Source: Vibrio breoganii (GTDB taxonomy: Bacteria; Pseudomonadota; Gammaproteobacteria; Enterobacterales; Vibrionaceae). Taken from it: 64,000 bases of DNA. Positions 10,069 through 19,969 of the stretch are shown here, one piece after another. The stretch lies in contig NZ_CP016178.1 of assembly GCF_001677275.1 (NCBI RefSeq), positions 372,001 through 436,000 of the forward strand. Reading direction: 5' to 3'. The position numbers and the translations under genes were made by a program. How positions within the stretch are numbered: position 1 is the stretch's first letter; every line of letters starts with the position of its first letter. Under the pieces are notes generated by a model. It saw only the letters and a program-made list of their open reading frames with translations, was not told the DNA's origin and ran no database searches.

Positions 10069-11104
10069 TTCTTCTCTGGAGCTGTTGCATCCCTATTGGT
10101 TATTGGCTCTGCCTTTACCGCTGTTGGTGCACTGGCTCATTCCGGCCTATCGCACCAAGCAGTCTGCCATAAAGGTGCCTTTTTTTGGCGTCTTGCTTAA
10201 GGCTTTAGGAGAGTTGCCGAGCGAGGGTGCCAGTCAATTACGCCCGTCCTTGTGGCAACGATGCATCTTGGTGATGTCATGGTGTTTAGTGATCTTTGCC
10301 TTGTGTAAACCGACGATTCTCGGCGAACCTCAAACACGTGAGCGCTTGGGGCGTGATGTGATGGTCGTCGTGGATTTGTCTGGCTCTATGGCTGAGCAAG
10401 ACTTCACTTCGCAAACGGGTGACAAAATCTCTAGGCTGGATGCGGTAAAAGAGGTGCTAGAAACCTTCGTCGAATCAAGAAAAGGCGACCGATTAGGGCT
10501 TATCTTATTTGGCGATGCGGCCTTCATTCAAACCCCCTTTACTGCTGACCAAACGGTATGGCTAAACCTTTTGCAGCAAACCGATGTTGGGATGGCAGGG
10601 GCCAGTACCTATCTGGGTGATGCTATAGGCTTGGCTATTAAGGTGTTTGAAAACAGTGCTCAAGCGAGTGCAGAAGGGGCACGTGAAAAGGTCGCGATTG
10701 TGCTAACCGATGGCAATGATACGGGAAGCTTCGTTGAGCCAATCGATGCCGCTAAGGTTGCCAGTGCGAAGGGGGTGAAGATCCATGTGATTGCCATTGG
10801 CGATCCCACCACTGTGGGTGAACAGGCCTTGGATATGGACACCATTGCTCGAATTGCTTCAGAAACCGGTGGTGAGGCATTTGAGGCTCTGGATAGAGAA
10901 GCTCTGGCCCGAGCGTATGAAGAAATTGGCGAGCTTGAGCCACAGCTCTATGAGAGCTCAACCTATCGCCCTAAAACCAGCGTGCATGCCTACCCAATTA
11001 TGCTGGTGGTTGCCCTGTATTTGCTGGCCTTCATGGTCAGTACAGTGAAACGAATGGCGAGAACCAATACCAACGAGATACAAGAGGAGAGAACGGATGT
11101 TTGA
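10061..11104 (+). CDS. BatA-like von Willebrand factor A membrane protein
   Basis: 347 residues. N-terminal hydrophobic segments (LLALPLPLLVHWLI; CILVMSWCLVIFALC) precede a VWA domain with a complete metal-ion-dependent adhesion motif, D105-L-S-G-S, a later Thr, and 'VLTDGND'. A final transmembrane helix lies at about residues 308-328. BatA-type proteins are membrane-anchored with the VWA domain in the periplasm and take part in aerotolerance or cofactor-protein assembly in other bacteria. It is translationally coupled to the genes on both sides by 8-base overlaps. Confidence 0.92.
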   Translation: MLDSSLELLHPYWLLALPLPLLVHWLIPAYRTKQSAIKVPFFGVLLKALGELPSEGASQLRPSLWQRCILVMSWCLVIFALCKPTILGEPQTRERLGRDVMVVVDLSGSMAEQDFTSQTGDKISRLDAVKEVLETFVESRKGDRLGLILFGDAAFIQTPFTADQTVWLNLLQQTDVGMAGASTYLGDAIGLAIKVFENSAQASAEGAREKVAIVLTDGNDTGSFVEPIDAAKVASAKGVKIHVIAIGDPTTVGEQALDMDTIARIASETGGEAFEALDREALARAYEEIGELEPQLYESSTYRPKTSVHAYPIMLVVALYLLAFMVSTVKRMARTNTNEIQEERTDV

Positions 11105-12791
11105 TTCTCTTTTGTGGCAACAAGTGTTTACTCAATTTCATTTCATTAGGCCGCTATGGCTCCTTGCTCTTGCCCCACTAATGGCCGTGGTCTATCTGCG
11201 TTGGAAGCATGATACCGTTGGCAGTTGGCAAGCCTTGCTGCCAGATCATCTAAGAAAGCCTTTGACCATCGGCGATATGGGGTGGCGAAAGCAACTGCCT
11301 CTAAAGTTGCTATTTGTCTCTATGCTAATGGCCATTATTGTCTGCGCAGGGCCTACCTGGCAAAGAGCGCCATCACCTTTTGGTGAAGACAAGGCATCAC
11401 TACTGATTGCGTTGGATAACAGCCCCTCAATGCTCAACGAGGACTTACCACCTAGTAGGTTAGAGCGTTCAAAGCAGAAGGTGCAGGATCTCTTAGCGCT
11501 TCGCGGTGGCGGGCAGACAGGCCTAGTGGTGTATTCGGGCACAGCCCACCTTGCCATGCCAATGACCAAAGACAGTTCTGTTTTCGCTCCTTTCTTAGCC
11601 GCCATTGAGCCTAGCATTATGCCTGTCGAGGGAAAGAAAGCGGACAGCATCATAGCGCTTATCGATGAACAATTAGCGAGTGATAAAGCGGGCACCGTAC
11701 TTCTTATTAGTGATGGTATTACACCAAACAGCCTCGAACCACTTGCCCAATACTTTAATCAAAGTCGACATCAACTGCTTGTTCTAGCCGCAGGCAACCA
11801 GCAAGTGCAAAGCAGTAACCCAATGGACCTCAACTCGTTAAAGCAATTAGCGAGTGAAAGCGGTGGAAGCATAGAGGTGATCTCCATTGATGATGCCGAT
11901 ATCAACGCATTAAATCGAAAGATTGAACGTCATATGCAGCTTAACAATGAGTCAGCAATGCCATGGCAAGACATGGGGTATTACTTGCTAGTGCCTATCG
12001 CTTTATTGCTGCTGTTTTGGTTTAGAAAGGGTTGGCTGGTTCAATGGGCGCTGCTGTTTTGTATTTTCACGCCTGCTCTGTCTGTGAATAACGCTTATGC
12101 ATCACTCGAGATGCACAAAGCCGAATCAACAGAGACTCGCATGGAAGTCACGCAGTGGGACAAAGTTTCTCAAATGTGGGCCGATCTATGGCTGACACCA
12201 GACCAGCAAGGGCAGTGGCACTTTAATCGACAAAACTATCTTGAGGCGGCGATTCATTATCAAGACCCGCTTCGTAAGGGCATCGCCTATTACTATGCTG
12301 GCGAGTTTAAACAGGCTCATGCGCAGTTTCTAAATGCAGACTCAGCCCTGTCACTGTTCTATGCAGGCAATGCGTTGGCGAGACAGCGTGAGTACCTTAA
12401 AGCTAGGGATTTGTTCGCCTATCTACTCAAGCAAGAAAAATGGGATTTATCAGAACAACTGACCACGGATGTGGAGCATAACTTGAAAGCGATGCAGGCC
12501 ATTGTTGATGAGGTGAACCGGCTCAGTGAGAGTCAGGCTGGCACCACTGATGGTCCTGAAGACTCCATGGAGCTTGGCGACAAGCCACAAACAGGGGATG
12601 GCGCTGAAGACCAAGCGGTGGCGGCAATGATGCTAAAAGAGACGCTCAATGCCAATGAAATACTGGGCAGTAATGAGCTTGCTGATAAGTGGCTACGTAA
12701 GGTGGAGTCCGACCCTAAGTTCTTTTTAAGAGCTAAGTTTCAAATTGAGTTAATTAACCGTCAAAGTGAGGAGCCAAGTCATGCGAAATAA
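11097..12791 (+). CDS. BatB/BatC-like fusion: VWA domain plus TPR-containing C-terminus
   Basis: 564 residues. Two N-terminal hydrophobic segments, then a VWA domain with the metal motif D107-N-S-P-S and 'LLISDGI', then two transmembrane stretches near residues 295-330 (YYLLVPIALLLLFWF; WALLFCIFTPALSV). The C-terminal part (about 385-460) has TPR-like helices (YYYAGEFKQAHAQFLNADS; AGNALARQREYLKARDLF) and then an acidic, Gly/Asp-rich linker. This equals BatB fused to BatC, an arrangement common in gammaproteobacteria. The TPR part probably contacts client proteins in the periplasm. It overlaps the batD-like gene by 11 bases. Confidence 0.9.
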   Translation: MFDSLLWQQVFTQFHFIRPLWLLALAPLMAVVYLRWKHDTVGSWQALLPDHLRKPLTIGDMGWRKQLPLKLLFVSMLMAIIVCAGPTWQRAPSPFGEDKASLLIALDNSPSMLNEDLPPSRLERSKQKVQDLLALRGGGQTGLVVYSGTAHLAMPMTKDSSVFAPFLAAIEPSIMPVEGKKADSIIALIDEQLASDKAGTVLLISDGITPNSLEPLAQYFNQSRHQLLVLAAGNQQVQSSNPMDLNSLKQLASESGGSIEVISIDDADINALNRKIERHMQLNNESAMPWQDMGYYLLVPIALLLLFWFRKGWLVQWALLFCIFTPALSVNNAYASLEMHKAESTETRMEVTQWDKVSQMWADLWLTPDQQGQWHFNRQNYLEAAIHYQDPLRKGIAYYYAGEFKQAHAQFLNADSALSLFYAGNALARQREYLKARDLFAYLLKQEKWDLSEQLTTDVEHNLKAMQAIVDEVNRLSESQAGTTDGPEDSMELGDKPQTGDGAEDQAVAAMMLKETLNANEILGSNELADKWLRKVESDPKFFLRAKFQIELINRQSEEPSHAK

Positions 12792-14079
12792 CGGTTGGCG
12801 TCTTATCTTCATCGCTTTCATGTTTATGGCGTTTTCGACAAGTAGCCTTGCCAATGACATAGCGCAGTTGCAACGCAGTGGCGGGGTGCAGATAAAGAGC
12901 TGGTTGAATGATCGTCAAGATATCAAACAACCAGAGCAGGTCACTATCAATGAGCAGCTCACCCTATATATAGAGGTATCGACACCGCGCTGGTTTACCG
13001 GCGGGACTCGAATTGGTGGCATTGAAATACCGGATGTCATAGCCAAGCAGCGCTCCCAACTAGCGGTTAATTACGCAGAGAGGCGAAAGGGCGCGACCTG
13101 GTCAGTACAGTTATGGGAGGTTGACCTATATCCGCAGAAGAGCGGAGAGTTTGTTATCCCACCGCTTGCGGTGCAGGTACAAGTCTCTATTGATAGCGGC
13201 GAGAATGTGAAAGGCAACCTCTACACTGAACCGTTGCGATTTACGGCTAGCCTGCCAAGCGGACTATTGACGGAAGAAACGCTGTGGATTAATAGCCCTA
13301 AGGCTGAAATAAGCCAGCAGTGGCAGCAGTCTAATCAAGAACTCAAAGCCGGTGATACCATTACCCGCACCATTAGCGTTGAGGCAACAGATACCTTATC
13401 GGTGTTGTTACCTCCAATAATGGCTACCGATAGCGTGAATAGAAGCAATCGCTATCAAGCGTATGCAAAGCCAGTCAGGTTATCGGACACGCAAAATCGA
13501 GGTCAGTATCAAGCTCAGAGAGTCGAAGAAGAGGTCTATGTACTGCAAACTGGCGGAGAACTCTCCTTTCCTGAGTACTCCATTTCTTGGTGGGATTCAG
13601 ACAAAGGTGAGTTGCGTGAATTGAGACTTGAGGGGCAGTCTTTTAAGGTGTCTCATACCTTCTCTTCATGGGTGCGCTATTATAAAGATAACTTACTGAT
13701 TACATTGTTTGTTTTTATCTCAGTTATTGGGTTTTATTTGGCGTTAAAACGCTATTATAACAGCCAACCTAAGCCTGCTTGGTGGCTGTTTGTTCAAGAA
13801 TTGAAGTTAGGTAATGAACAGCGAATCCGTGCCTGTTTGTATGCGCGATTACGCTCTCAATCGGGTGACTTACAATTGAGTGCATTGTCGAGCAGTGCTG
13901 ATTGGCAAATACTAGCGAAGCAAATTCAACACGAGAAAATTTCTTTTATTAAGGGATGTTCTCTATGGCGAGAAATAGGAAGACTGGCTAATCAAAAAAA
14001 TGAGCAAAGGAAATCGCATTATCTCGCTTTGCCCCAATTAGCGAGGCTAAATGAGCGCTACAAAGGCCCTAAATCTTAG
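12781..14079 (+). CDS. BatD-like membrane protein
   Basis: 432 residues from the ATG at 12781, chosen because GAGGAG lies 7 bases upstream; a GTG at 12766 is in frame but lacks such a site. A signal peptide ends near 'SSLAND'. Beta-rich periplasmic domains follow, then a transmembrane helix around residues 305-323 (LLITLFVFISVIGFYLAL) and a cytoplasmic helical tail. This matches BatD (oxygen-tolerance family) in length, topology and gene order. It is the last gene of the MoxR operon and overlaps the preceding gene. No terminator separates it from the LysR gene 26 bases on. Confidence 0.85.
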   Translation: MRNNGWRLIFIAFMFMAFSTSSLANDIAQLQRSGGVQIKSWLNDRQDIKQPEQVTINEQLTLYIEVSTPRWFTGGTRIGGIEIPDVIAKQRSQLAVNYAERRKGATWSVQLWEVDLYPQKSGEFVIPPLAVQVQVSIDSGENVKGNLYTEPLRFTASLPSGLLTEETLWINSPKAEISQQWQQSNQELKAGDTITRTISVEATDTLSVLLPPIMATDSVNRSNRYQAYAKPVRLSDTQNRGQYQAQRVEEEVYVLQTGGELSFPEYSISWWDSDKGELRELRLEGQSFKVSHTFSSWVRYYKDNLLITLFVFISVIGFYLALKRYYNSQPKPAWWLFVQELKLGNEQRIRACLYARLRSQSGDLQLSALSSSADWQILAKQIQHEKISFIKGCSLWREIGRLANQKNEQRKSHYLALPQLARLNERYKGPKS

Positions 14080-14105
14080 CTTTGGGGTAAACACAATAGG
14101 AACCT

Positions 14106-15014
14106 ATGAAAAGTACTGAGCTAAATTTAATCCCTTTCTTTGTCGCAGTGTACGAAGAAAGCAGTATGTCTAAAGCCGCCAATCGTCTTGGGGTCAGCCA
14201 GCCTGCGGTCAGTAAGTCTTTAAAGCGCCTACGAGAGATTTATGACGATCCTTTGTTCCACAGAAGCCCAACAGGGGTCACGCCTACGACCTTTGCTGAG
14301 GACATCTATCCTGCATTGTCTGCATCGTTTAAGAACTTCACTTCTACTCTATCCGCGACTCGGGATTTCGATCCCAAGATATCGGAGCGCATTTTTTCAA
14401 TAGCCTGCATGACGCCCATTGCTTATCAGTTGATGCCTGAACTTTTACTTAAGATTAAGTCAAAAGCACCCAACATAGACCTTGAGGTACACCCTCTATT
14501 TACGGAGGATCATGAATCAGATTTGCGTTTGCAACGATATGACTTGGTGATTGATATGAAGCCACTAGAAAGAACCTCTCTTAAGGTCGCTAAATTGGGC
14601 AGAGAATCAATAAAAGTAATCGCTCGACAGGAGCATCCAAGGCTATCTGGAGAGATAACAGTAGACGAGTTCTTGCAAGAGGGGCATGTTGCAGTATCAC
14701 GTTGGAAAAGCCGAAGTGCGATACTATCTAACCACCACTTTCAAGATCTCAACAAACGAAGGATTGTTTATCGTTCTCCTGGGGTATTAGAGATGCTGCC
14801 GGTGGTATGTAAAACGGATTACATCGCTCTTTTCCCTGCCTCAGCCATTGATACTATGGCAAAGCACTATCCAATTCAGAGTTTAGAGACCCCATTTCTA
14901 GATATTTCTGAAGATATTTGCATGCTTTGGCACCCAAGTAGAACCACAGAAAATGGCCATAAATGGTTACGAAGCCAAGTGCAGTCAGTGTCAAAGGTGA
15001 TCTTTAAAGATTAG
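14106..15014 (+). CDS. LysR-family transcriptional regulator
   Basis: 302 residues with the N-terminal winged helix-turn-helix 'SMSKAANRLGVSQPAVSKSLKRLREIYDDPLFHR' and a C-terminal effector-binding domain. The sequence style ('ELNLIPFFVAVYEE', 'DPLFHRSPTGVTPT') resembles the NodD/LeuO/SyrM-like subgroup. It follows the Bat operon by 26 bases on the same strand and may be co-transcribed with it, unlike the usual divergent LysR arrangement. A regulator of the sulfatase/cytochrome/Bat genes is a reasonable guess; the effector is unknown. Confidence 0.93.
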   Translation: MKSTELNLIPFFVAVYEESSMSKAANRLGVSQPAVSKSLKRLREIYDDPLFHRSPTGVTPTTFAEDIYPALSASFKNFTSTLSATRDFDPKISERIFSIACMTPIAYQLMPELLLKIKSKAPNIDLEVHPLFTEDHESDLRLQRYDLVIDMKPLERTSLKVAKLGRESIKVIARQEHPRLSGEITVDEFLQEGHVAVSRWKSRSAILSNHHFQDLNKRRIVYRSPGVLEMLPVVCKTDYIALFPASAIDTMAKHYPIQSLETPFLDISEDICMLWHPSRTTENGHKWLRSQVQSVSKVIFKD

Positions 15015-15036
15015 CGTGATGAAGAGAAAAGGCCCA

Positions 15037-15330
15037 CTTGGTATTATCACTCCATAGGGCCTGCTGACCTTTTGCGGTTGAATTTTGCTTGGCCAGAAGC
15101 CATTTAATCAAGGCGAGTGGCTTGCCGCCTAGTCATCTAAGCAAAAGTCGCTTAACGACGAGTAAATGGCTTCTGGCCGAGCCCTTCGGGTAGCGTTTGT
15201 TGGGCACTTCTACCGCGTTAGTCCCTTTTCATGTGGAACCACCACACCTAAAAGTGACTGCCTTGTATAAATACCCAACAATTCGCTACAAAAACAACCT
15301 CAAAAGGTCAGCAGGCCCTTAAATACCAAG
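15037..15330 (+). repeat. Highly structured intergenic element with nested inverted repeats (mobile-element-like or structured RNA)
   Basis: No protein is predicted here, yet almost the whole 294 bases can fold. Outer arms: CTTGGTATT 15037-15045 pairs with 15322-15330, and an 18-base perfect pair 15057-15074 with 15301-15318 extends through GGTTG/CAACC with one mismatch. An inner 16-base perfect pair is 15091-15106 with 15163-15178. Further hairpins are seen at 15110-15130 and 15146-15159, CCCTTCGGG at 15182-15190, a pair 15192-15204 with 15274-15287 (near perfect) and TGTGG/CCACA at 15232-15246. It lies between the LysR gene and a convergent small gene. It could be a non-autonomous palindromic mobile element or an RNA; I do not recognise it as a named family. 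Confidence 0.75.
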
Positions 15331-15349
15331 AGGGTCGTTAGTCTATATG

Positions 15350-15670
15350 TTATAGGCTATGCCAGCGTTTACCCGCTTCGAATCCTACGAGCGACGACAT
15401 ACGTTCTAGATATGTCGATGGAGTGCACTGGGTGTTTTCTTGCGCTTCAGTGAACTGGTTGAAAAAAGATTTGTAGATGGTGAACATATCTTCGTTTGTA
15501 CCAGTAATCGCTTCTTCTCTAGCTAGCTTTCTCGCTTTTTGAGTCAGGTAGCTCTCAATTACGCTTGATTCGCCACGCAGTAAAGCGTGTTTGTTGATCC
15601 AGCCTAACTCGCCATTTGCGATGTCAGTAGCGATAGAGCTTTTAAGCAATGATAGTTTGGATGTATCCAT
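15350..15670 (-). CDS. Hypothetical protein, 106 residues
   Basis: A mostly helical, soluble-looking protein with no signal peptide, membrane segment or known catalytic motif. It starts 'MDTSKLSLLKSSIATDI' and contains a charged stretch 'QKARKLAREEA'. The ATG at 15670 has only a weak GGGA upstream. It is transcribed away from thiC, with the riboswitch leader of thiC on the other side of about 230 bases. The length and lack of competing frames favour a real gene, probably a conserved vibrio protein of unknown function; I cannot name a family. Confidence 0.65.
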   Translation of the reverse strand: MDTSKLSLLKSSIATDIANGELGWINKHALLRGESSVIESYLTQKARKLAREEAITGTNEDMFTIYKSFFNQFTEAQENTQCTPSTYLERMSSLVGFEAGKRWHSL

Positions 15671-15885
15671 TGATGCATTCCCACTTAGTAATAATCAAAA
15701 GACCACTTTCTCAGTATGACTGGTCATATTTTATGATCAACAGTCTTGAAAAAGATCGGCGCATCCTAGATCCAGAAAGGCAATCCGTCTACAAAAATCA
15801 CACTAATTTACATTTATACCCATAAAGTAGTATGCGATTGATTTAGCAGAGTAATCTGCATCTTTTCTTCGTCGAAAAGGGATTG

Positions 15886-15891
15886 TATACT
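15886..15891 (+). promoter_or_regulatory. Likely -10 element of the thiC promoter
   Basis: TATACT at 15886-15891 would start transcription near 15898, just before the first base pair of the riboswitch at 15900. The -35 region is a poor match, a T-rich stretch around 15861-15868, so the promoter is assigned mainly from its position. Confidence 0.45.
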
Positions 15892-15899
15892 CGAAAATA

Positions 15900-15981
15900 C
15901 TTGTCGGAGTGCCATAAGGCTGAGACCGTTAACTCGGGATCCGTTGAACCTGATCAGGCTAATACCTGCGAAGGGAACAAG
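15900..15981 (+). promoter_or_regulatory. Thiamine pyrophosphate (TPP, THI-box) riboswitch
   Basis: The aptamer is closed by CTTGT (15900-15904) and ACAAG (15977-15981). Inside lie the conserved TPP-binding blocks: GGCTGAGA at 15918-15925, then CCGTTGAACCTGATCAGG, then TAATACCTGCGAAGGGAA. These are the hallmarks of the TPP riboswitch, which turns off thiamine biosynthesis genes when TPP is abundant. It precedes thiC by about 120 bases and is on the same strand. Confidence 0.95.
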
Positions 15982-15983
15982 AG

Positions 15984-16052
15984 TAGAGATCACACCACCA
16001 CAGATCTCTATCCCCAGATCATAGCTCTATCTGAGTTATGGTCTTTCTTGTT
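15984..16052 (+). promoter_or_regulatory. Candidate expression platform of the thiC riboswitch
   Basis: Two hairpins follow the aptamer. TAGAGATC (15984-15991) pairs perfectly with GATCTCTA (16003-16010). Then 16016-16027 pairs with 16033-16044 as a continuous 12-bp stem with two G-T wobbles and a 5-base loop, followed by TTCTTGTT. The second looks like a modest intrinsic terminator, which would suit control by premature termination. Which fold excludes which cannot be decided by eye. Confidence 0.5.
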
Positions 16053-16078
16053 GCATCCATCCGCCAAGCATTTGATAA

Positions 16079-18034
<1,956 letters not shown>

Positions 18035-18050
18035 ACTGGGTAGATAAGAA

Positions 18051-18085
18051 AAAGGCAGCTCTTTTAAAGGAGCCGCCTTTTTTTT
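18051..18085 (+). terminator. Intrinsic terminator of thiC
   Basis: AAAGGC-A-GCTC (18051-18061) pairs with GAGC-C-GCCTTT (18070-18080), followed by T residues to 18085. It ends the thiC transcript 17 bases after the stop. Confidence 0.9.
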
Positions 18086-18096
18086 GCAGTGCTTAG

Positions 18097-18190
18097 ATCT
18101 CCGATAGGAGCACTCGGAGATGACGGTTGTGACTCTTATGACTCATGTTATGTGTAAAAGGTCCCCGATAAAATCACTCGGGGACGACGG
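18097..18190. repeat. Two REP-like hairpin modules with a conserved loop
   Basis: Module one: ATCTCCGA (18097-18104) pairs with TCGGAGAT (18114-18121). Module two: GTCCCCGA (18161-18168) pairs with TCGGGGAC (18178-18185). Both have a 9-base loop beginning TA and ending CAC, the inner CCGA/TCGG, and are followed by GACGG. The outer four base pairs differ yet stay paired. The same module, with ATTGCCGA/TCGGCAAT, recurs in the array at 24997-25600, so this is a dispersed REP-like family. Confidence 0.75.
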
Positions 18191-18246
18191 CAATTAACTT
18201 AAAGAGCAACTGAACTAGAGGCCAATAGTTACAAATGAAAGCCAGG

Positions 18247-19941
18247 TTAGTTGGCGTTGACCACCTCTTTCAACACATCACCCGTAGTGCCACTTGGCGG
18301 AGTAATGCCGAGTACATTCGATAGTGTTGGAGCGATATCATAGGGTGTCACGGCGCGCTCTACCTTTTGCGGTTTGGTATTGAAACCTGCAAAGATCACT
18401 GGCACATAAGTATCGTAGCTCCATGGAGAGCCGTGAGTCGAAGCCACAGTCAGACCATCCATATCATTGATATAGGTGCGAGGTGCAAACACTAGATACA
18501 CATCACCAGAGCGGTTAGGTTGATAATTATTACTCACTAACTGGTTAATATGGGTATTGGCTAAACGTCCTGCCGCCACGTCTGAACTGGTTACCGCATA
18601 GGCAACCCCATCAATCTTCATCGCTTCTTCTGCAATCACCGCTTGCAGTTCAGCAAGGTTGATCTTCTTCTCTCTCACCACGTCATGGTTTAAATACACA
18701 TACGGCTGAGCATACAGTCGGAAGATCTCTTCACCCACACCAAACTCATTTTTAAGTCTTTGCTTGAGATTGTCGGTAAGCAGTGTCGTCTTGTCGAAAT
18801 ACTGTGCACGCTTCAGGCCTAAAGAGGCTGCAACGGTCGAGGATTCGGGCGCACCATGGTCTGCGGAAAGCACAATCAAGGTGTTGTCCAAGCCAACATG
18901 ATGGTCGATGTCTTCAAACAAAGCTTTCAGCGTTCTATCCAAACGGATCAGGTTATCCTCTGCCTCTAAGCTTGAAGGGCCATACAAATGCAAAACATAG
19001 TCGTTAGAGGAAAAACTGACCGCCAAGTAGTCGGTCACATCTCGAGAGCCCAGTTTCTCTTGCTGTAGTAAGGTTTTGGTAAAATCCGCAGTGAGCTCAT
19101 CGCCAGCAGGACTGACGGTTAGCATGGTTGAATAATACTGGAAGCTTGCCGGCCCATAGGGGTGTGGAAAGGTTCGTTGAAAACCGGCCAGATCAAACTT
19201 TTGCTCTTGAGAGACTTCTTCTAGGGTGTATTTTTCTCTGTCCAGTGCCAGTTCCCAGCGCTTACCTGAGTACCGTGCAGGAATATCCTTTTCGTTCCAA
19301 CGCTCTACCCACGCAGGATATGCGTCGTAGTAGTAGTCACTGGTGACAAAATCAGAGGTCGCCTTAGAAAACCAAAACGCTTTACCGGTATGTCCCGCTA
19401 GAGAAATTGCGCCGCGGTCCTTAATAGAGACGCCAAATACCTTGGATTGGCCACTATTTGATACAGTGAGTTCATCACTGAAGGTGGACACCAGTATTGG
19501 GGTTGGGGAGCGGCCATCTTTGGTGGCAGCACGCTGTGTCGGATCAATCTCGGTGGATTTATTCACATCAGCGCCACTGGTCAGCAAGCTGTAGTCGCCA
19601 TCTTCTACGTTATAGATCAGACGTTCTAGACTGCGGTCATACCAAACATTACCCACCATGCCATGTACTGAGGGGGGAGCACCTGTGGCAAGCGATACGT
19701 GGCCTACAATGGTCTCGGTGTTTCCGTGTTGATAGTGAGCATTGGTGTAATACACCCCTTGATCCATGAGGTAACGAAAGCCACCCTCGCCAAAGTTGTG
19801 TTTATAGCGTTCTAATAGGTCTCCACGTAAGCCATCTACAGTAATCTGTAGCACAAGCTTAGGTTTGCTCTCTGCAGAGAAAGCGGGAGAACTGATAAGG
19901 CCAAGACCGATCAGGCTCATCGCACAATAGCGTTTTATCAT
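18247..19941 (-). CDS. Secreted alkaline-phosphatase-superfamily phosphohydrolase/phosphodiesterase (PafA/NPP-like)
   Basis: 564 residues with a signal peptide ending near 'SSPAFSA'. The mature protein opens 'PKLVLQITVDGLRGDLL', with a metal-binding Asp, then 'GNTETIVGHVSLATGAPPSVHGMVGNVWYDR', which fits the nucleophile-Thr region of PafA-like phosphatases and nucleotide pyrophosphatases. 'VLSADHGAPE' supplies further metal ligands. There is no (C/S)-x-(P/A)-x-R motif, so it is not a formylglycine sulfatase although it shares their superfamily. It probably cleaves phosphate mono- or diesters in the periplasm. It precedes thiC convergently and follows the FGE-like gene by 28 bases on the same strand, so these two form an operon. 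Confidence 0.85.
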   Translation of the reverse strand: MIKRYCAMSLIGLGLISSPAFSAESKPKLVLQITVDGLRGDLLERYKHNFGEGGFRYLMDQGVYYTNAHYQHGNTETIVGHVSLATGAPPSVHGMVGNVWYDRSLERLIYNVEDGDYSLLTSGADVNKSTEIDPTQRAATKDGRSPTPILVSTFSDELTVSNSGQSKVFGVSIKDRGAISLAGHTGKAFWFSKATSDFVTSDYYYDAYPAWVERWNEKDIPARYSGKRWELALDREKYTLEEVSQEQKFDLAGFQRTFPHPYGPASFQYYSTMLTVSPAGDELTADFTKTLLQQEKLGSRDVTDYLAVSFSSNDYVLHLYGPSSLEAEDNLIRLDRTLKALFEDIDHHVGLDNTLIVLSADHGAPESSTVAASLGLKRAQYFDKTTLLTDNLKQRLKNEFGVGEEIFRLYAQPYVYLNHDVVREKKINLAELQAVIAEEAMKIDGVAYAVTSSDVAAGRLANTHINQLVSNNYQPNRSGDVYLVFAPRTYINDMDGLTVASTHGSPWSYDTYVPVIFAGFNTKPQKVERAVTPYDIAPTLSNVLGITPPSGTTGDVLKEVVNAN

Positions 19942-19969
19942 TAGGGCATGTGTCCTTGTTATAAATGAA

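Noticed and set aside
11246..11695. 149-codon minus-strand frame inside the BatB/C-like gene
   Set aside because: Lies wholly inside a well-supported VWA gene; codon pattern is that of the antisense strand.
18247..19941. Second sulfatase
   Set aside because: It belongs to the same superfamily but lacks the (C/S)-x-(P/A)-x-R formylglycine motif and has the Thr-type nucleophile region of phosphatases.
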